A stretch of DNA of 5,920 bases from Paludibacter sp. GTDB taxonomy: Bacteria; Bacteroidota; Bacteroidia; Bacteroidales; Paludibacteraceae. Positions 5,885-5,920 of the stretch are shown piece by piece (position 1 is the stretch's first letter; every line of letters starts with the position of its first letter). Location of the stretch: assembly GCA_028748945.1 (NCBI GenBank), contig JAQTOL010000218.1:1-5920 (forward strand). Reading direction: 5' to 3'. The notes beneath the pieces are model-generated. The model ran no database searches. It was not told the DNA's origin and saw only the letters and a program-made list of their open reading frames with translations. The position numbers were made by a program, and so were the translations under genes.

Positions 5885-5920
5885 TATAATTTAAAATTTA
5901 ATAATTTACTTCCTATAACC

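Overview
The window looks like ordinary chromosomal DNA from a member of the Bacteroidota, probably of the Bacteroidia. It is AT-rich. Genes are preceded by A/T-rich leaders rather than clear Shine-Dalgarno sites. One promoter fits the Bacteroidota pattern TTTG-N19-TAnnTTTG. The ruvC and DUF4286 proteins are also of the Bacteroidota type. The genus cannot be read from the sequence, and no plasmid, phage, transposase, rRNA, tRNA or CRISPR feature was seen.

Positions 1-2405 hold five tightly spaced forward genes with gaps of 9-34 bp. They are the 3' part of a serine beta-lactamase-fold hydrolase, a YciI-like protein, a stand-alone TfoX C-terminal domain protein, a four-cysteine C_GCAxxG_C_C protein and a small membrane protein of the HXXEE family. 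They are probably one transcription unit of small, mostly uncharacterised proteins. A secreted alpha/beta hydrolase with a lipase-type active site (2504-3214) follows after 98 bp and may belong to the same unit.

A new unit starts with a well-formed promoter at 3290-3320. It drives a MaoC/NodN-type hydratase (3367-3825) and a classical short-chain dehydrogenase (3872-4588). The chemistry of the pair would suit acyl-thioester or related lipid metabolism, but substrates are unknown.

A perfect 23-bp inverted repeat (4594-4673) separates these genes from a convergent reverse-strand pair, DUF4286 then ruvC. The repeat can act as a terminator in both directions, and its right arm encodes the last eight residues of RuvC. 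RuvC is the Holliday junction resolvase and has all its catalytic residues. The end of the window (5587-5920) has no gene. It is filled by 38 head-to-tail copies of a 7-bp unit in two sequence types, lying just upstream of the DUF4286-ruvC pair.

No clear new multi-gene system is visible. The items most worth a second look are the two-type heptamer array, the repeat-encoded tail of RuvC, the cluster of small orphan proteins, and the HXXEE-family protein that has lost parts of its name motif.
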